This document shows, piece after piece, positions 60,636 through 64,000 of a DNA stretch of 64,000 nt. The notes beneath the pieces were generated by a model, which worked only from the letters and a program-made list of their open reading frames with translations, had not been told where the DNA came from and did no database searches. Numbering within the stretch: position 1 is the stretch's first letter; the number at the start of each line of letters is the position of its first letter. Origin of the DNA: an uncultured Alphaproteobacteria bacterium (GTDB lineage Bacteria; Pseudomonadota; Alphaproteobacteria; RF32; CAG-239); NCBI GenBank assembly GCA_949493535.1, contig CASZWJ010000007.1, forward strand, positions 1 through 64,000. Reading direction: 5' to 3'. Position numbers and translations under genes: made by a program.

Positions 60636-62432
60636 TTAAGCTCGCTGAGCGCACTGCTCCGGAACAATCATTTCCACTTCGAGAACCGCATTTGTTTTAG
60701 CCTGCTTGTTTCTCTGCTTCTGAAAACTCTCCGGCTCCCTAAAATTCCGATGGCTGATTGTCACGCCGCCGGAAGAACAATAAAAACGGGCGTCCGGTTC
60801 TGCCCCGAATGAAGCCGTCGAACCACTTTCTTTGGCATGCTCCTGCAAATGCTTGGTCAGTTTTTCGCCGGTCGGCGTTTCAAATTCAACAAACATCAGA
60901 TAATTGGAAACATCATTGATATCAGCCGGACGGTCAAGCATTTTCGCCATTTTAACCGGCATTTTATGGTGGATATTAATTTCATGCGGACGCTTGATGC
61001 CTTCAAATCTTGGGAAATAATCCCCTTTTTGGCTCATTGCTTCAACCCATTTTTCATAATATTCGCCATATCCGTTTTTAAAAAAATCGTTACTGATTTT
61101 CTTATAAACATTAGCGCACTCAGCAACAAAATCGCCATATTTTGGAAACTGGTCTTGGAATTTTTCTTTCCAAATTTTGTTAAAAGAATAGTGAGGCGGC
61201 TGCGGCATTTTTACCATTTTCAAATCTAAACCTTTTACAACAGCATCTGTTTTTAAATTATTGCCTAAATCGGCCTTAAGCGTTTTCTCCAACATCGCCG
61301 CTTCTTTGCCGACAGACAGCATAAAGCCCAGACGGCGCGCCTGTTCCTGATAAGGCGTTTCCACATTCCCGCAAATATCGGAAATCCGAGCCGGAACAGT
61401 ATTATGAGCAATCGCATTGTTCTTTTTCTGAACTATCTTGGCAAGGTCATAACTGTTCAGCTTATCCCAACTGCTCTCGCTGATTCCATTTGCCCGCAGA
61501 CTTCTTTTCATCTCATCGGCAGCCACTTTGCCGTAAGTATCGGCAATCACCTCAAGCATTTTATCAATATTCAAACTGCCCGAATCTTTTTTGGCTTTTG
61601 ATTTTGCTTTTATGTTTAAATAGAATTTTTCACCATAGTTTTTAACAAAATGATCGCTGTACGGCACATTTATATCATCGCCTTCGGGAATATAAAAATT
61701 GCCGGATGCCATACAACGGAAGAAATGGTTATCGGGTCCGAAAGTATTGGCGCGCTCAACCAAAACATTTTCCATATAGTTTTCTAAAACGCTATCCAAA
61801 TCAATTTTTGGATTTTTGCGCTTGCGTTCTTCCAATTTTTCCAGCAGCAACGATTGCGCTGACTTATACTCCGGCTTGCGCTTCAAATCTTGGTTTATTT
61901 TCTCTATTCTGGGTTTGATATAAGCGTCAAATGCCGTATTTTTTGCCCCCTCGCCGGAACACATATAATCGGCCAAAGCATCCAGATATCTGCCTGACCA
62001 GCCGCCGAGTTTTCCGTTTTCGCCCCACAAATTGCTGGCAAACATATCAGCCCAGCGCTGCATTTTTTCCGTTAAGCCCAATTCTTCAGTTGAAGTTTTC
62101 TTTTTCTTGCTTTTTCCTTTGCTGCCGCTCAGCATATCTTCCAGTTTTTCAGGAAGCTGATCCGCCGTCAGGCCAAAAAAGCTGCTCATATCGTCTTGCC
62201 AAACTTTTGCTTCTTCTGCCAACGCCTTCTTTTTATCTTGTGCTGACAAATAGGCTTCAACAAAAGATTCTTCCTGCTCAAACAAGCTGCCGTCTTCTTC
62301 CATTTTGGCACCTTTGGCACACAATTCTTCAATCTTGCTGAATTCGTCTTTCCAGCAGCGCAAATCGGCTAACATACTGAGTGTATAAAGCTTTTGAACA
62401 TTTGGGGTCTTAATTTCGAATACTTTGCTCAT
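60636..62432 (-). CDS. Large hypothetical protein with HNH-like C-terminal motif
   Basis: 598 residues, no signal peptide, mostly helical with a Lys-rich linker (SKGKSKKKKTS near residue 110). Near residues 495-550 lies HEINIHHKMPVKMAKMLDRP, then NDVSNYLMFVEF and HLQEH, reminiscent of HNH/treble-clef nucleases (HH...N...H). A C-terminal tail follows. It could be a nuclease effector or a phage-derived structural protein; neither can be confirmed. Hairpin CGGAGC...GCTCCG overlaps its 3' end. Confidence 0.6.
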   Translation of the reverse strand: MSKVFEIKTPNVQKLYTLSMLADLRCWKDEFSKIEELCAKGAKMEEDGSLFEQEESFVEAYLSAQDKKKALAEEAKVWQDDMSSFFGLTADQLPEKLEDMLSGSKGKSKKKKTSTEELGLTEKMQRWADMFASNLWGENGKLGGWSGRYLDALADYMCSGEGAKNTAFDAYIKPRIEKINQDLKRKPEYKSAQSLLLEKLEERKRKNPKIDLDSVLENYMENVLVERANTFGPDNHFFRCMASGNFYIPEGDDINVPYSDHFVKNYGEKFYLNIKAKSKAKKDSGSLNIDKMLEVIADTYGKVAADEMKRSLRANGISESSWDKLNSYDLAKIVQKKNNAIAHNTVPARISDICGNVETPYQEQARRLGFMLSVGKEAAMLEKTLKADLGNNLKTDAVVKGLDLKMVKMPQPPHYSFNKIWKEKFQDQFPKYGDFVAECANVYKKISNDFFKNGYGEYYEKWVEAMSQKGDYFPRFEGIKRPHEINIHHKMPVKMAKMLDRPADINDVSNYLMFVEFETPTGEKLTKHLQEHAKESGSTASFGAEPDARFYCSSGGVTISHRNFREPESFQKQRNKQAKTNAVLEVEMIVPEQCAQRA

Positions 62433-62516
62433 CAGAAAACTCCATAATTAATTATTGTATATAATATAATAATATATTCGCCCGCGCAATATATTTTTGT
62501 ACAAAAACATATAATG

Positions 62517-62545
62517 TTGACAAAAAAAGATAAATGAGGTATATT
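62517..62545 (+). promoter_or_regulatory. Sigma70 promoter of the 62572 gene
   Basis: TTGACA (62517-62522), 17-nt spacer, TATATT (62540-62545), about 27 nt before the start codon. Confidence 0.85.
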
Positions 62546-62571
62546 GGTTATTGGAATTAATACTATTTTGT

Positions 62572-62955
62572 ATGAAAAATAACGAAAAAAAGAAATTGCC
62601 CGTGCTGTTTAGTAAAAAATTTATAGCACATGTCTTCAACATCCCTGAAAATAAAATCAGCTCTTGGGGACTTATTAAAGACAACGGCCATTACTCCCCT
62701 TGTTTATTACTTAAAGGAAGCCGGAACGTTGTCGATTTAATCGGGGCAGAATTTAAATCCTGTTTGAAACTAAGTTGGACAAATGTCCAATCCTTCCCCG
62801 TTAAAAACGTCTCGCAGAAAAAAGGAAAAATTATCTTTACTGCGATAGATAACGGCGAGGAGATTTCAGTGGAATTTTCCCATGAGGATTTAAAAAACAT
62901 CTATTTCAAAAGATGTTACATTCCCGGAATGACAGACAAACATACTTTTCTGTAG
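62572..62955 (+). CDS. Hypothetical protein (127 aa)
   Basis: Not recognised. Basic N-terminus (MKNNEKKKLP) then a mixed alpha/beta soluble protein (KNVSQKKGKIIFTAIDNGEE, EISVEFSHEDLKNIYF). Consensus promoter with a leader of only about 20 nt and no Shine-Dalgarno (TTTTGTATG). An in-frame TTG seven codons upstream lies within the predicted transcript start region and is rejected. Confidence 0.6.
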   Translation: MKNNEKKKLPVLFSKKFIAHVFNIPENKISSWGLIKDNGHYSPCLLLKGSRNVVDLIGAEFKSCLKLSWTNVQSFPVKNVSQKKGKIIFTAIDNGEEISVEFSHEDLKNIYFKRCYIPGMTDKHTFL

Positions 62956-62974
62956 CCTGGCATTCCTCTACTCA

Positions 62975-63018
62975 CAAAAAAAAGGAGCTTCCGCCTCACC
63001 GGCCGAAACTCCTTTTTT
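62975..63018. terminator. Bidirectional terminator
   Basis: AAAAGGAGcTT and AAACTCCTTTTTT with a GC-rich inner part, between the 62572 gene and ssb. Confidence 0.85.
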
Positions 63019-63039
63019 CGTTTTAAGCTTCATGTTTCA

Positions 63040-63513
63040 TTAAAACGGAATATCATCATCCAAATCAGCTGCGGGAGCTGCACCGCCGGCAGGAGCTGAA
63101 TCCCAGCCGCCGGAAGAAGAACCGGAGAAAACATCATTGCCGCCGGCAGGAACACCGTCACCGCGACCGTCTAACAGAACCAAAGTGCCTGAGAAGTTTT
63201 GCAAAACAATCTCTGTCGTATATCTTTCCTGACCATTGGCATCTTCCCAACGACGGGTCTGCAACTGGCCTTCCAGATACACTTTTGAACCTTTACGCAA
63301 ATATCTTTCCGCAATATCGGCCAGCTGGGCATTAAAAATAACCACCCGATGCCACTCGGTTCTTTCTTTTCTTTCGCCGGAAAGCTTGTCTTTCCAAACA
63401 TCGGAAGTGGCAATATTAAGGTTGACGATTTTAGAGCCGTTTGCCGTGTTGCTAACTTTCGGATCCGCACCCAGATTGCCAACCAATATAACTTTGTTAA
63501 TGCTGCTAACCAT
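63040..63513 (-). CDS. ssb: Single-stranded DNA-binding protein
   Basis: 157 residues. OB-fold ([66 protein letters not shown]), a Gly/Ala-rich linker and the protein-interaction tip DLDDDIPF. Start 63513 (ATG) is chosen because the upstream in-frame GTG is part of the AAGGTGA ribosome-binding site. Confidence 0.96.
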   Translation of the reverse strand: MVSSINKVILVGNLGADPKVSNTANGSKIVNLNIATSDVWKDKLSGERKERTEWHRVVIFNAQLADIAERYLRKGSKVYLEGQLQTRRWEDANGQERYTTEIVLQNFSGTLVLLDGRGDGVPAGGNDVFSGSSSGGWDSAPAGGAAPAADLDDDIPF

Positions 63514-63614
63514 TTTATTATTCACCTTATTAAAATATATAAAAACTGCGGTTTTCCGCCTTCAAAATTCAACCGGATTATAGCTTGAATCAAACAAGAA
63601 AAGCAAACAGAAAA

Positions 63615-64000
63615 TCAATAGACCTGTGTATATTCGCCGTTATTAAAACGATAAATGCTGTAATTCAACGGATTTTTTGCATTTCCGTTGGCAAAAGAAA
63701 CATCCCCCCAGGCCGTTTCAAAAACCGTTTCGGGAATCAGCATTTTCATCTTATCAAAATTATAAGAATTCGCCATAGCAACTAAATCAGCCCAAAGCTT
63801 GACGGCCGAATAGCTGTAAACGCTCAACCCGCGCGGCTCAACGCCGAGCAAGCGCATTTTGACCAGCGTTTCGGTAAATTCGGTATTCTCTTTTAGCGTC
63901 GGCAAAGATAACAAATAAACACCCTCGGCATATTTGCCCATATCTTCAAGAAAACGCCCCTGAACCTGATATCGGTTTAAAAATACCGGCAGGTTCTTAT
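63615..64000 (-). CDS. Periplasmic ligand-binding protein, LivK-like (C-terminal part, runs off window)
   Basis: The frame is open to the window edge without a stop; only the C-terminal ~128 residues are present. EDMGKYAEGVYLLSLP, YSYSAVKLWADLVAMANSY and VFETAWGDVSFANGNAKN resemble the branched-chain amino acid (type I) periplasmic binding fold, where a closing 'T.lG.v.Fd.nG' motif is typical. Ligand unknown. Confidence 0.7.
   Translation of the reverse strand, partial: KNLPVFLNRYQVQGRFLEDMGKYAEGVYLLSLPTLKENTEFTETLVKMRLLGVEPRGLSVYSYSAVKLWADLVAMANSYNFDKMKMLIPETVFETAWGDVSFANGNAKNPLNYSIYRFNNGEYTQVY

Overview
The window reads as a chromosomal segment of an AT-rich, flagellated alphaproteobacterium, probably one of the uncultured, host-associated (gut-type) lineages. 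The pointers are a CcrM-type GANTC adenine methyltransferase, Gram-negative envelope systems (RND pump, MacAB-like ABC exporter, OprB-type porin, lipoproteins) and many small lineage-specific proteins beside ordinary housekeeping genes. The class placement is inferred from gene content; no rRNA is present. No insertion sequence, prophage or CRISPR array was seen.

Layout. 0.2-1.8 kb: flagellar flgB-flgC-fliE and a stand-alone FlhB C-terminal-domain gene. 2-9 kb: rsmB, a tandem Ppx/GppA pair with rlmE and a DUF1653 gene, ccrM, rnhB. 9-15 kb: two secreted cysteine-rich proteins and a META-like lipoprotein, then divergent malQ and maltokinase. 15-19.6 kb: a tRNA with CAU anticodon (probably Ile2) with a duplicated 5' fragment, a HAD phosphatase, and small accessory genes including two CPCxVC paralogues and an AT-hook protein. 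19.7-24.2 kb: yqeY-dnaG-rpoD. 24-30 kb: DUF4105 protein, DUF3015 protein, greA, trxB. 30-33 kb: MacAB-like exporter in three genes. 33-37 kb: unknown genes and an OprB-like porin. 37-41 kb: retropepsin-like / inactive transglutaminase-7TM / ATP-grasp trio and a cyclophilin. 41-44.5 kb: a PcfJ-like protein with an LRR-like tail. 44.6-49 kb: RND pump. 49-51 kb: pyruvoyl arginine decarboxylase plus antiporter, resembling chlamydial AaxBC. 51-56 kb: nitroreductase, DUF218, MIF-like protein and three paralogous unknowns. 56.7-59.6 kb: gyrA. 59.9-64 kb: a candidate structured RNA, a lipoprotein, a large protein with an HNH-like end, ssb and a partial periplasmic binding protein.

The most striking signal is a family of about 120-bp hairpin elements with eight copies at four loci. 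They share a tip, TGTACAWWRAAGTACA, and carry outer arms that differ from copy to copy yet stay complementary within each copy. At all four loci a hairpin arm abuts or overlaps the stop codon of the minus-strand gene to its right (fliE, rsmB, ccrM, and the macB-like permease gene). Second are a multi-branched RNA candidate with its own terminator at 59926-60137 and a smaller minus-strand RNA candidate at 56308-56555. Third is a class of lineage-specific genes, several with near-consensus TTGACA-17-TATATT promoters, whose AT-rich leaders lack a Shine-Dalgarno sequence.
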